NCBI GenBank assembly: GCA_949710005.1 | Contig: OX453287.1 | Coordinates: 9,745,016-9,809,015, forward strand | From: Ricordea florida | Taxonomy: Eukaryota; Cnidaria; Anthozoa; Corallimorpharia; Ricordeidae | Length of the DNA stretch: 64,000 nt | Direction: 5' to 3' | Part shown: positions 37,499-47,841 of the stretch, piece by piece | Numbering within the stretch: the first letter of the stretch is position 1 | Layout: every line of letters begins with the position of its first letter | Position numbers and translations under genes: made by a program | Notes under the pieces: model-generated | Seen by the model: only the letters and a program-made list of their open reading frames with translations | What the model was told of the DNA's origin: nothing | The model's database searches: none

Positions 37499-38374
37499 TT
37501 AAAGTGTCGCTCTACAGGTTTCGATGCATCTTTGTTCTTCAATGATCACTGGTGGTGGTGGTGGTGCTTCCTTTTTTTGTTTGGGTTTTTTAAGAACGTG
37601 GGGTCCTACCACAATCACATCTGTTTGGCGGGTCAGGAATTCAGGTGTGATGAACCTTTCGGAAATCATCCAATCGTGATAGAAGTAGCGGGTCTCGTCA
37701 TTCACCACGTGCTTGACCAACTCGTTTCTGAAATAGCGAGCCACCTTGCCGGGTTTGCCGCGCTGGGGTTTTCTTTTTTCACCTTCTTTGGGTAGCATGA
37801 GATTCCCATCGAATCTTCTGGCTTCACCATCTACTTCCAAAACAAGAATCTTGGTGGGAGGAAAAGCGGTGTCCCGTGGTTTTCTTTTTTTTTCTGGTGC
37901 TGGTGATGGCGGTGGCGGTGGTGGTAATGAGGCTGTCATGTCAATGCTTCTACCACCGTTGTAGTCAATGGTTTTGGAGTTGGGATCTTCATCTGCCCAC
38001 TGGAAGTAATTGCACGGAGCATCCAGCATCTTGTTGAAGGCACATTTGAAAAAAGGTCTGTTTGGGTTTTCCTCGGTGTTGGCCAAATTCATGATGGCCA
38101 CATCTCCATGTCTACGAAGCGGTGGAAGATGCTTGTAGAGTGGTTTCACTTTGTACAGCAACACGGCAGAGTAATCATCCAACTTGTCTGTCTTGGTGAA
38201 GAAAGCACAGCCACCATCTTTGTAGCATTTTGTGTAGCAGGTGTAGGGAAATGTTTTCGGATGGAAGGTGGTCAATGTGTTTTTACAGAAGCCACAAAGC
38301 TGTTGTGGTTGTTCTGGTTTCACAGGACCGTATGAAAACATGTTTCCTTGAGGAGGTTCTACAAAGATGCACAT
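37499..38374 (-). CDS. GRF-type zinc-binding protein, 291 aa (intact copy)
   Basis: An ATG-started intact frame. Two cysteine clusters resemble GRF zinc fingers: Cys27, Cys30, Cys46, Cys50 and Cys56 (ending CAFFTKTDK), and FFKC at about 108-111 with CNYFQWAD at 121-128. GRF fingers bind single-stranded nucleic acid and occur in repair and topoisomerase proteins. A Pro-rich linker and a basic region (KRKPQRGKPGKVARYFRNEL) follow. A TATA box lies about 50 nt upstream. The gene ends near a second Pro run. I do not know the role in the element; DNA binding during replication or packaging is plausible. Confidence 0.7.
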   Translation of the reverse strand: MCIFVEPPQGNMFSYGPVKPEQPQQLCGFCKNTLTTFHPKTFPYTCYTKCYKDGGCAFFTKTDKLDDYSAVLLYKVKPLYKHLPPLRRHGDVAIMNLANTEENPNRPFFKCAFNKMLDAPCNYFQWADEDPNSKTIDYNGGRSIDMTASLPPPPPPSPAPEKKRKPRDTAFPPTKILVLEVDGEARRFDGNLMLPKEGEKRKPQRGKPGKVARYFRNELVKHVVNDETRYFYHDWMISERFITPEFLTRQTDVIVVGPHVLKKPKQKKEAPPPPPVIIEEQRCIETCRATL

Positions 38375-38422
38375 CTAACAACTTTCGATGATAAATGATG
38401 CAATGAAGTCACATCGTGGCTA

Positions 38423-38430
38423 CTTTTATA
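38423..38430 (-). promoter_or_regulatory. TATA box of GRF-like copy 2
   Basis: TATAAAAG on the minus strand about 50 nt before the ATG at 38374. Confidence 0.6.
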
Positions 38431-38482
38431 CACATTTTGACATAAGAAAACCAGTTTTTCCTGTTACACCAGTTTTTCCTGT

Positions 38483-39061
38483 TTAGTAGTTCAACCAATG
38501 ACGTCTCATCACATTGACTATACCGGTTCCAGCCTGTTCCTTTTTCTTCTTCTTTGTCTTGGCTCTGGTCATAGCAGGACTGAAGATCCGTTTGGAGGCG
38601 GGTTGTTTTCTTGACAGACCTTTTCTGGGTGTCACAGTAGCGGGTGGAGTTAAGAAGGCGGGTGATGTGGTAGCTGTAACGGGTGTAAACAAGGATTGCA
38701 AACTTTCGATGATTTCATCTTGTGGATCAGCTGGTTGTGGTGGTTGTACAAGAGCGGTTGTACCCAGAGGTGTGGCAAAAGGAAGTCTTCTTGGTCTTCT
38801 GGCAGGTTTTTCTTTGATAATACGTACAGCCGGTACTTGCGATTGATATTGTGCCAATACACCTCTGTAACGATTCATCACTTGATCGTAAAGCATCATT
38901 TTCCAATCCAGTGGAATGGTGGTATCATCAAGGATGGCTTTCATTTCAAGATCCATGTTGGTCAGAGAACGAATGTAGGGTGATGTGTTGACTTTTTTTT
39001 CTTGGGCCATCGTGACAAGAAGATTTTCTGGTACCAGGGCCATACGTCTTGCACGACTCAT
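38483..39061 (-). CDS. Lys/Pro-rich Polinton-conserved protein, 192 aa (intact copy)
   Basis: The ATG at 39061 opens 192 codons. The N-terminal region LVPENLLVTMAQEKKVNTSP followed by LTNMDLEMKAILDDTTIPLD and KMMLYDQVMNRYRGVLAQYQ is a helical pattern I associate with an uncharacterised protein common in Polintons. The rest is Pro/Thr-rich, with a Lys tract (RAKTKKKKKEQ) near the end that could be a nuclear localisation or DNA-binding tail. A TATA-like TATAAAT lies about 42 nt upstream. Probably a core or scaffold protein, unproven. Confidence 0.7.
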   Translation of the reverse strand: MSRARRMALVPENLLVTMAQEKKVNTSPYIRSLTNMDLEMKAILDDTTIPLDWKMMLYDQVMNRYRGVLAQYQSQVPAVRIIKEKPARRPRRLPFATPLGTTALVQPPQPADPQDEIIESLQSLFTPVTATTSPAFLTPPATVTPRKGLSRKQPASKRIFSPAMTRAKTKKKKKEQAGTGIVNVMRRHWLNY

Positions 39062-39102
39062 AGTGTTGTTGAAAATGTGGACGATGATACCTTATGCTTC
39101 TG

Positions 39103-39109
39103 ATTTATA
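39103..39109 (-). promoter_or_regulatory. TATA-like box of the 192-residue gene
   Basis: TATAAAT on the minus strand about 42 nt before the ATG at 39061. Confidence 0.5.
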
Positions 39110-39121
39110 CTCTCTCTCTCT

Positions 39122-39265
39122 CTAGTGTTTCTTGAAGGCACCAACTAACAAATCTACGGCCGCGGGAATTAGCAGGGAAGCCAGGGTGGCCAAGAATCTT
39201 CCACGTTGATTCAAGATGTTCTTTCTGTGCTTGACAGAGGTCTTTTTCTTGGCCAAAGCCCTCAT
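39122..39265 (-). CDS. Small basic/hydrophobic protein, 47 aa, overlapping the previous gene
   Basis: An ATG overlaps the stop of the 65-residue frame (ATGA at 39265-39262) and opens 47 codons: a basic start (RALAKKKTSVKHRKNILNQR) and a hydrophobic end (FLATLASLLIPAAVDLLVGA). In Polinton-like elements I recall a single protein with this basic-then-hydrophobic C-terminus following a helical N-terminal part like that of the upstream frame. The two pieces may therefore be one gene split by an indel, or a coupled pair. Confidence 0.55.
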   Translation of the reverse strand: MRALAKKKTSVKHRKNILNQRGRFLATLASLLIPAAVDLLVGAFKKH

Positions 39266-39459
39266 TTCTTGGCTTCTTTTTTCAATCTCAATAACTTGAC
39301 GCGACTTAATGGGATGTTTCCTTTCAACAGATTTAAAGATACTTCACTCAATGTGTCAATTTGATCCTTGGTGGCTTTTTGAATGAGACGTTTACGTAGG
39401 GCTGGTGTGCTCTTCACAAGCGTTTGTAAAAAACGTGCGTTTCTTACTAAGCGGTCCAT
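39262..39459 (-). CDS. Helical basic protein, 65 aa (possibly N-terminal half of a split gene)
   Basis: An ATG-started 65-codon frame, helical and basic: LVKSTPALRKRLIQKATKDQ, then EVSLNLLKGNIPLSRVKLLR. The pattern of an alpha-helical domain ending in GN(I/V)PL and a Lys/Arg tail is familiar from small Polinton proteins. It overlaps the next frame by four bases (ATGA). Whether the pair is fused in intact relatives should settle its status. Confidence 0.6.
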   Translation of the reverse strand: MDRLVRNARFLQTLVKSTPALRKRLIQKATKDQIDTLSEVSLNLLKGNIPLSRVKLLRLKKEAKK

Positions 39460-39598
39460 GGTGGAATGACGGAATTACTCTGGGTTGATGACTTTTGAAC
39501 TTTTTGATTTCTTGTTGTTCTTCTTCTTTTTCACTGCCGTACTGACAACTTTTGGTTGAATTCCTCGTCCTTTTCCCTGCTGTTTCGTTTGGCTTTTT

Positions 39599-40045
39599 CT
39601 AGGGCGAGCAGTTTTTGTCTTTGCTGCGTTTCTTGGGCGGCGGCTTGGGTAGCGATGGTTGCGGTATGGATTCATCATCATTATCTCCAAAGTAGTCTTC
39701 ATCCAGATCGGCCTGGTCTGCATGTCTCAGCAACGCTTCCAAATCCCCTTCAAAGTAGAGCAGTTGCTTGTATTTGCTGATTTTTTCAGCCATGTCCACC
39801 TCCAAACCAAAGATGATGGTGAGGAGATGAATGCAGGCACAGGCAATCGTATCCATCTCTTGAAAGGTGGCTGATTTCCAAATCTCCCGTTGTTCTACGG
39901 GGCTGGCTGCCTTCAACAACATGGATAGTATCACACTCTGACAATTGTGTTCATTGTTCCTTTCTTCACAAAACCCACTGTCTTCGTTGATCTCTTTTGC
40001 ACACATGGTCTGACAACCTTTTTTGTTGTTACCTTCTTGAGACAT
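39599..40045 (-). CDS. Unknown protein, 148 aa, possibly frameshifted at its end
   Basis: An ATG-started frame with several cysteines in the first 60 residues (GCQTMCAKEI, CACIHLL), a helical middle, an acidic patch (DQADLDEDYFGDNDDE) and a Pro/Lys tail. Beyond its stop an overlapping frame running to 39475 encodes a strongly basic tail (TKQQGKGRGIQPK, KKKKNNKKSKSSK). Such a tail would be a natural C-terminus after an acidic hinge, so a single-base indel near 39620 may have truncated the protein. I do not recognise the family. Confidence 0.6.
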   Translation of the reverse strand: MSQEGNNKKGCQTMCAKEINEDSGFCEERNNEHNCQSVILSMLLKAASPVEQREIWKSATFQEMDTIACACIHLLTIIFGLEVDMAEKISKYKQLLYFEGDLEALLRHADQADLDEDYFGDNDDESIPQPSLPKPPPKKRSKDKNCSP

Positions 40046-40084
40046 GGCAGTAACTGAATGAAGGAATCACACCCTGTTTGAATT

Positions 40085-40090
40085 TTTATT
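40085..40090 (-). terminator. Polyadenylation signal
   Basis: AATAAA on the minus strand, overlapping the stop region of the Arg-rich gene. Confidence 0.45.
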
Positions 40091-40825
40091 GCGTTTGACG
40101 CGTCGAGATTCGAGTCACTCGTGGTCGTTGATTGGCTCCTTTGTAGGTGGTTGTAATCGTTCTCGTTTCCGTGACTGCCGCAATGCGCCTTCCTCTTGTT
40201 GCCTCATCGGCTTGACGTTGTAAATTTTGTACCGTTTGCTGAGTGCGCGGGTTGTTACGTACTCGGTTGACGCGGGTTCTTGCTGAACTTGTCGCTGTTC
40301 CTCGAGCCCCTGTCACGGGGGGAGGTCGACGTACTCTACGACGAAGTCGCCGAATACGGCGTCGTTGCTGCTGTTGTTGTACATGCCTTCTTCTTCTTGG
40401 CGCAGGGGTTGAGGTTCTTGGTCTGGGAGTGGTTGGTGGTGATGGTGATGCCAATCCCACGCCTGCTTCTCCAATGGAATGAGGTTGTACTACCCTGGCG
40501 GGAGTTGATGACAATCCCACTCCGGTAGAAGAAATATTGCGTAGATGAGGTGGGTGTTGCGAGGAGAAGAACCATAACCAAAACTACTAGCAATGGAGGT
40601 GGTGAGAGGATCGTAAGCTAGAGGAGGCGTTCGTTGTTGTTGAACGCGATTGACGGCTGAATCCCCAAAGGTGTTACGAAGGAATCGATTGGAATCAAAT
40701 TCAGTGGCGGTTCGGTTCGATTCCTCTAGTTCATCCAAGATTTCACGAGCACTGAAATCATCGAAATCATCAATACCTAAAGTCCGAAGATTGCCCGCTT
40801 CATCCGTGGGCCACCTTGTTGCCAT
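40086..40825 (-). pseudogene. Arg/Pro-rich basic protein, one frameshift
   Basis: The ATG at 40825 opens a 111-codon frame (FDDFSAREILDELEESNRTA, RFLRNTFGDSAVNRV). The evident continuation is in a second frame from about 40570 to 40086: Pro-rich, then extremely Arg-rich (RRRRHVQQQQQRRRIRRLRR). The whole, about 245 residues, would be a highly basic nucleic-acid-binding protein, reminiscent in composition of virion core proteins. One indel between 40540 and 40575 separates the halves. The promoter region is directly abutted by the R repeat at 40878. Confidence 0.65.
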
Positions 40826-40967
40826 AATGATGTAGTGGAAACAAATGAAATCGACTATTCTAACACGAGTTATTTATTTTTCCTCGCGAGGCGAGGTCAC
40901 TAATCGTGTCGCTTCCGGTCAGACCACGTGGCTCGCAAGCCCGAGTAAATCGAACCGAGAGTTTTTA

Positions 40968-40978
<11 letters not shown>

Positions 40979-41016
<38 letters not shown>
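40979..41016. repeat. (TA)n microsatellite
   Basis: About 19 TA dinucleotides, directly adjoining the 96-bp inverted repeat. A second TA run lies at 41333-41360. Confidence 0.9.
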
Positions 41017-41020
<4 letters not shown>

Positions 41021-41232
41021 GTTAGATAAAGCAAGGACGGACAACTTCTGACGATAAAAAAGTTAAAAAGTTAAAAATTTAATAGAAAAAACGTTTCGGT
41101 CTTAGACCTTCGTCAGTTATTTACGAAGGTCTAAGACGAAGGTCTAAGACCGAAACGTTTTTTCTATTAAATTTTTAACTTTTTAACTTTTTTATCGTCA
41201 GAAGTTGTCCGTCCTTGCTTTATCTAACGTTT
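41017..41232. repeat. 96-bp perfect inverted repeat with 24-nt spacer
   Basis: Arms 41017-41112 and 41137-41232 are exact reverse complements. The minus strand across the left arm edge reads CTGACGA, then AGGTCTAAGACC, then GAAAC, resembling the hammerhead ribozyme core (CUGANGA, stem II, GAAA) with one extra A before stem II. It lies between a fragment of R (40878-40978) and a full R copy, so it may be a foldback element or head-to-head remnants of a Penelope-like element. Confidence 0.9.
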
Positions 41233-41327
41233 TGAAATTCATTTTTGTGGTGAGGCTTCGACTGTGAATCTTCATTGATCCTCCTGACGCAGTGGCATTC
41301 TTTGTTGACTTGAGGCATTTTATAACC

Positions 41328-41363
<36 letters not shown>

Positions 41364-41364
<1 letters not shown>

Positions 41365-43839
41365 TCCTCGCGAAGCGAGGCCGAAGGCCGAGCGTAGCGA
41401 GGTTACTAATCGTGTCGGTTCCGGTCAGACCACGTGGCTCGCAAGCCCGAGTAAATCGAGCCGGGAGTTTTTATATATGTATATATATATATTTATGTAT
41501 ATGTTTATATATATCTATATTTTAAAGGTGTCCGTTCGCAGGCCAGGTTACCTGGCAACATTACTCCATGTGAAATTCCGACATTACGAATTCCTTGAAT
41601 GATGTTTTGAAAATAATGCGAATTTTGTGGAAACCGATTTCACTCGTCTTGGAAGTACATCCCAGCAAGAAGATCTCCGACATATACAAGAAAGAATGGT
41701 GAGAGATCGTCGTCGAGTAAGTTTGAATGCCGCAAAAAATGCACACGGGAAGCGGCGACTCAAAGCAGAGATTGAGAAACGACGGTAGGGACGATAACAA
41801 GAGACATCGCAGCTAAGACAAGAACTGCTCGCTCAAAAAAAACAAAGGAATCAGCAAGGAAAAGGACCAGGAATACCATCAAGTTACCATCAAGTTAGAT
41901 TGGATATTGAATTTGTTATGGATAGAAACAAAGACTCGTTTTAGGTATACAGGACATGAGCAAGCGATTACATAACGAAATTGGCGAACAAAATTTAGCA
42001 AAATGACTTAGAACGGAAACCGAGTAGGAACGACTTCCAGCATGCAGACAGAATCAGGGCTCCTACTCCGTGTACCGGCACAGATGACGTAGCGCATTGT
42101 TTCATCATTGTGTGTAAAATTATTCAGTAACATGTTTGTTATTGTCTGGCTTTGTTTTACGTCATCTGTGCCGGTACACGGAGTAGGAGCCAGAATCAGA
42201 AGACGAACGACAAAACAGATTACCATATCGTCGTGAAAAAAGTGCCAGGAAAGGGGAAACAGAAACCAACCGCAAAGAAATGAAAGATGACAGTCACGTA
42301 GTATTAATACTGCAATGAGAATGCAAGTAGGTATTTTTCGTAGTGAAACGTTTGCCTTCCATTTGAAAGAAATTCCCAATACAGAGATTGCAGTTGTGAT
42401 AGCAATTATTTATAATTATGTGATCTGATATCATTGCAACAGTGAAAATATATTGTAGATTTGTTTGATGTAGCAGTTATGTTCAGCATTTTCAACAGAA
42501 TAGATACCAAACAATAAGTTACCGGTTCTGCAATATTATCACTGTTCAATGCAATTATTTGTAAATAAAGCAGATGTCGTTACGGACTTCTGAGTAGTAT
42601 TTCTCTTTGCTCTATTTCTTTGCTACATATATGTATTACGTAATTAAAAAGTTTCGTTGGGACAGACAAGTTCCATAGCCATTTCAAAATGGGTTTTTAC
42701 CTTTGAGTTCCATGCATTCCTGGGAATTACTCTCTTAGCACCCACCCTTTTCCCACAAATGAAAAGTTAATTTAAGCCCTAATTTGCAAAATTAGACAAC
42801 ATCTTAACCTTTTTCCTTAATGCTGTTTAATTCATTTTAATGATGTCAAATACAAATATTTAATAACAACCACAATATGCAGTTGACCTTTTACATTGGA
42901 AAAACTCTACAAGGGAGAAACTAAAGTTTGAAATGCTAAAAGTTTTAGCTGTTTTTCTGTTTGCTGTTTTATGTATTCATTGCAAGGGTGCTGTATGTAA
43001 TAACAAGTCTTTGAAGTTTCCTAAATGCCCTATGCTTTCAATCATGATTTTCCACACTAACTGTATGGACAAATGACTGCACTGGCATGATTGCCACAGG
43101 TCAGAAAATGGTAAGGGAAAAAATTCTTCAAGGTCAGTGAAAAGTAAGGGAATTTCAAATCAAGTCAGGGAAAAGTGAAATTTAATACTACTAATTTATT
43201 TCTTGCCAATTCAGCTTTGGTTTGGTGTGGTCAAGAATGTGACATGAAATGTGTTGGATTGGTAGAATTAAATGACAAGCTGATTTTGGGTTTCCAAGAA
43301 AATCAATCCTTTTTCCATGAATTGGTTATCGTAAGAAACTATCAATCCACGTACACTGTATGTGACTTTCTGAAAGCATATTAAATAAATGGGTGGAGAG
43401 GTTGGTTGTGAGAGGAGGTTGGAGGTCACTACCAGGACTAATTTGTGACTTTTCTAATTTAGTTGGTAAGGGAAATTTTACATTTGTCAGGGAAAAGTCA
43501 GGAAATTTAAAGATCTTATGGCTGTGGCAACCATGACTAGATTCTAAGCTTAAAAGAAGAAATGGTATTGTTCAGAGTTGAGTAATTTTTACTTCCTATG
43601 ATACAAACCCTATTCACAAGAAAAACAGAATTGCATGTAGTTGTAGAGGAACAATACCTTTTCCCAGATTAGGACATACACCCCAACCCAATAACAGTAT
43701 ATTATGTTAAACATAAAAAATAACAATACTATTAATAATATCAATACCAGTAATAATATTAAAAATGATAATGATAATAATATGATAATAATAATCATGA
43801 TAATTGCAAAAAATGAGAAAGTACAAAAATTAAAAATAA
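41364..43839 (+). mobile_element. R repeat, divergent subfamily A, copy 1
   Basis: Starts TTCCTCGCGAAGCGAGG, followed by GCCGAAGGCC hairpins, an AT-rich tract and GTTACCTGGC. It ends prematurely where the next copy begins. Relative to the B copies it differs throughout and matches the minus-strand copy at 53288-56131. Near 41640-41960 there is a degenerate charged coding-like stretch, interrupted by stops. A MITE lies inside at 42058. Confidence 0.8.
42050..42199. mobile_element. 134-bp MITE with 8-bp target duplications
   Basis: The element at 42058-42191 has perfect 33-bp terminal inverted repeats beginning GGCTCCTACTCCG. It is flanked by AGAATCAG at 42050-42057 and 42192-42199. An 8-bp duplication fits hAT or P superfamily mobilisation. 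The related R copy at about 55512-55530 has the same flanks without the insert, which serves as the empty site. Confidence 0.95.
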
Positions 43840-46814
43840 TTCCTCGCGAAGCGAGGCCGAAGGCCGAGCGTAGCGAGGTTACTAATCGTGTCGGTTCCGG
43901 TCAGACCACGTGGCTCGCAAGCCCGAGTAAATCGAGCCGAGAGTTTTTATATATGTATATATATATATTTATATATATGTTTATATATATCTATATTTTA
44001 AAGGTGTCCGTTCGCAGGCCAGGTTACCTGGCAATAGTAACGCACTTGAGAACGCTGAATTTCCGCCATTATTCGGTGATGCCTTTTTGAAAGTAATGTA
44101 AATTTTGTGGAAACCGATTTCACTCGTCCTGGAAGTACATCCTAGCAAGGTGATCTCCAAGATATTCAAGAAATATTAGCCCGAGATCGTCGCCGAGTAA
44201 GTTCGAATACCGTGAAAATCAACACGAGGAAAGCACGACTCAAAGCAGGGATAGAGAAACGACAGCAGGGAGAATAACAACAGAAATGGCAGCCAAGACA
44301 ACAACTGCTCGCTCCAGAAAAAGGCAAACGAAACAGCAGGGAAAAGGACCAGGAATTCAATCAAGTTAGTTTTGAATTTGAATGTGTTATTGATAGAAAT
44401 ACAGGACATGAGTGAACGATTACATAACGAAATATATTGGTGTACTACATTTAGCAAAACGACTTAGAAGGGACACCGAGTAAGAACGACTTCAACGATT
44501 GGAGATGTCTCTGGAAAATAATTCTATTAGTCTAAAACCGGAATCGGAAGACGACCAACAGATTACAAGAGAATGTAAATAGGTATTTTTCATAATAAAA
44601 CGATAGCGTTTCCAGTTTGAAGTAATTTCCAACACAGAGAGTTGCAGTTGTTATAGCAATCATTTATAACGATGTGATCTGATATCATTGCAACAGTGAA
44701 AATATTGTAAATTTTCTTGATCTAGCAGTTATGTTAAACATTTTCAACAGAATGTATACCCTGTGTCACTATAAAGTACTGGTTCCTCAATATTATCAGT
44801 GATCAATGTGATCATTTTAAAATAAAGCAAATGTGATTACTGAATTCTGAGTAGTATTTCTCTTTGCTATATATATATATATATATATGTATGTATTCTC
44901 TGATTGAAAGGTTTCAATAATATTGTGTAGAGACAAGTTTCATAGCCTTTTCACAATGGGTCAGTTTTACCTTAGAGTGCAATGACCCCCCCCCCCCCTG
45001 ATAATATTGCTATCTAGAACCCTTGCCCTTTTTTCACAAATGAAATGTTAATTCAAGCCTTAATTTGCAAAGTTAGACATAACATATTAACTTTGTTACT
45101 TTCTGCTGTTTACTTTATTTTTATGTCAAATATCAATATTTCATAACAACCACAACATGCAATTAACCTTTTACATTGGAAAAACTTTATAAAGAAGAAA
45201 ATAAATTTTGTAATGCCAAAATGTTTATGATCTTTCTCATATATTCATTGCAAGTGTGCTGTATGTAGTAACAAGTGTTTCAAGTTTCCTAAATGCCCTA
45301 TGCTTTCAATAATGATTTTCCACACAAACTTTCTAGACAAATGACTGCACTAGATTCTAAGCCTTTAAGAAGAAATGGTATTGTTTGGAGCTGTTTTGAT
45401 TACTACCACCTCTGATGGAAAGCCTATTAAGAAGATTTTTGTATTGCTTTTAGTAGTAGAGTAACAATAACTTTACCAAGATTAAGACATGAATCCCACC
45501 CCATAAAAATATATTATGTTTAACATAAAAAATATAACAATAATAATATCAATACCAGTAATAATAATAGTAATGATAATAATAATGATAATAATATAAT
45601 GATAGTTCTTCTCGTTACTATATGTCATTGGTTACAGTTCAATACCTCTGGCTGCCATGACTTTTTCGATGAAATACCGTCCTTATATTAAATCTTTCTT
45701 CTGCAGTTTTTATAATAGAAATTTTCATATATTCAAAATAATGTACTATTCTATGGTTGGGTATGGATATTTTGCCTGTTTCTGTAACAGCACAATTAAA
45801 CTTTCATGTGGTATATACTTTTGACTGATTGATGTTGATTTCACATTATTTTTTTACAGGAGTACGTAGTGCAGCAATCTTTTTGAACATATTAAGATTT
45901 CAATAACTCTTTCTTACATGTATTGTTTTTATGATATGACCTAAAAATAGCACAACCACATACTATACAGTGGGCACTCACTATTACCAAACCTTTATTC
46001 AAAGCTTTTGTAGAATCCAATTGTTTTACCCCCAATTTGTTGATATGGCATCTCTTTTGAGGGAAGAGGAATTTTTCTATCTACCAATGGGGGTACCATT
46101 GCAACTGGAAAGAGTACACACATTAAAACATGCACTATTCATAATGCTCTCAATTGTGGTTACCCGGGAATGAAATAATGACTGCAGTAGACAATAAAAT
46201 ATCTAATCAGAAGATTCTTCTTACAATGAATCTCATGCAATTATAACCAAAAAAACATAAACAAAAAATAATTGGAGCGTTCAGCTCATCCTCTGTGTAA
46301 GAACATATTGTGTTCAAAAGTGATGTACAACAAAGAAGACAAAGCAGTAGAGACTAAGAAAATAAAACTAAAGAAAAAAAACACAGGTTTTTACACCGTG
46401 GTAAACACAAGCATTCATATCAACTCTTCAAGATTTCACCTGCAAAAGATTTACAATCATTTTCAATTTGTGTTAAGTGAATATTATTGTGATACTTCAT
46501 CGACTCTGTATTCCCTGTCAAGATAATAAATAATTTTACTTCTATTCCCTCTGGTGCAATCTCAGTGGCAGTGAAAGAGCTAAATGAAGGTCAATTTTTA
46601 AGCACTGTGTTGAGCGGTATACTTATCTTGTAATTTGCACCAGGTGTCACTAATTGTGTACCAAACACAGCATAAGAAATAAAATAATGGGGATTACGCT
46701 AATATAAAAAATAAAATATATAATATAAAAAAAAATAAAGAATAAAATATGAAAGCATTGTGACTTCTTCAAAAACTAGCTTCGCGAGGTTTTTGCGGGA
46801 GTCGTATTTCTAGT
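43840..46814 (+). mobile_element. R repeat, subfamily B, complete copy 1 (2975 bp)
   Basis: Runs from TTCCTCGCGAAGCGAGG to the terminus GGGAGTCGTATTTCTAGT. CCTCGCGAAG near the start and CTTCGCGAGG near the end are inverted complements. Internal landmarks are the AT tract, a C-run near 44990, TAA/AAT-rich microsatellite near 45540-45600 and a TATATA run near 44870. No intact gene; short frames recurring in every copy are not supported as coding. Structure is compatible with a non-autonomous Helentron-type (HINE/DINE-like) element, not proven. Confidence 0.75.
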
Positions 46815-47810
46815 TCCTCGCGAAGCGAGGTTACTAATCGTGTCGCTTCCGGTCAGACCACGTGGCTCGCAAGCCCGAGTAAATCGAGCCGAGAGTTTTT
46901 ATATATGTATATTTACATATATATATATCTATATTTTAAAGGTGTCCGTTCGCAGGCCAGGTTACCTGGCAATAGTAGCGCACTTGAGAACTGCTGAACC
47001 GCCATTTCGAATTCGGTGATGCCTTTTTGAAAGAAATGTAAATTTTGTGGAAACCGATTTCACTCGTCCTGGAAGTACATCCCAGCAAGATGATCTCCGA
47101 GATATTCAAGAAAGATTAGCTCGAGATCGTCGCCGAGTAAGTTCGAATACCGTGAAAATCAACACAAGGAAAGCACGACTCAAAGCAGGGATAGAGAAAC
47201 GACAGCGGGGAGAATAACGACAGACATCCGTCATCGCAGCAAAGACAAAAACTGCTCGCCCTAGAAAAAGCCAAACGAAACAGCAGGGAAAAGGACGAGG
47301 AATTCAACCAAGTTAGTTTGGAATTTGAATGTGTTATAGAAATACAGAACATGAGTGAACGGTTACATAACGAAATATATTAGCGTACTAAATTTAGCAA
47401 AACGGCTTAGAAGGGAAACCGAGTAGAAACAACTTCAACGATTGGAGATGTCTCTGGAAAATAATTCTATTAGTCTAAAAACGGAATCGGAAGATGACCA
47501 ACAGATTACAAGAGAATGTAAGTAGGTATTTTTCATATTAAAACGATAGCGTTTCCATTTTGAAGAAATTCCCAACACAGAGAGTTACAGTTGTTATAAC
47601 AATCATTTACAACGATGTGATCTGATATCATTGCAACAGTGAAAATATTGTAAATTTTCTTGATCTAGCAGCTATGTTTAGCATTTTCAACAGAATATAT
47701 ACCCAGTGTCACTATAAAGTACTGGTTCTGCAATATCATCAGTGAACAATGCGATCATTTGAAAATAAAGCAAATGTTATAACTTACTTCTGAGTAGTAT
47801 TTCTCTTTGC

Positions 47811-47841
<31 letters not shown>

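Larger units (their letters stand above)
37397..39039. repeat. Tandem segmental duplication, copy 2 (about 1.64 kb)
   Basis: The copy with intact genes. Its right edge runs into unique sequence that supplies the authentic start of the Lys-rich gene, so copy 2 retains the ancestral right flank and copy 1 the ancestral left flank. Confidence 0.95.

Noticed and set aside
39475-39723. Independent basic protein gene
   Set aside because: It overlaps the end of the 148-residue gene in another frame, starts without ATG, and is better explained as a displaced C-terminal tail.
45970-46173. Small proteins encoded in the R repeats (also at 48966-49151 and 46272-46526)
   Set aside because: The frames differ in length and start between copies and have no plausible domain; they follow from repeat identity.
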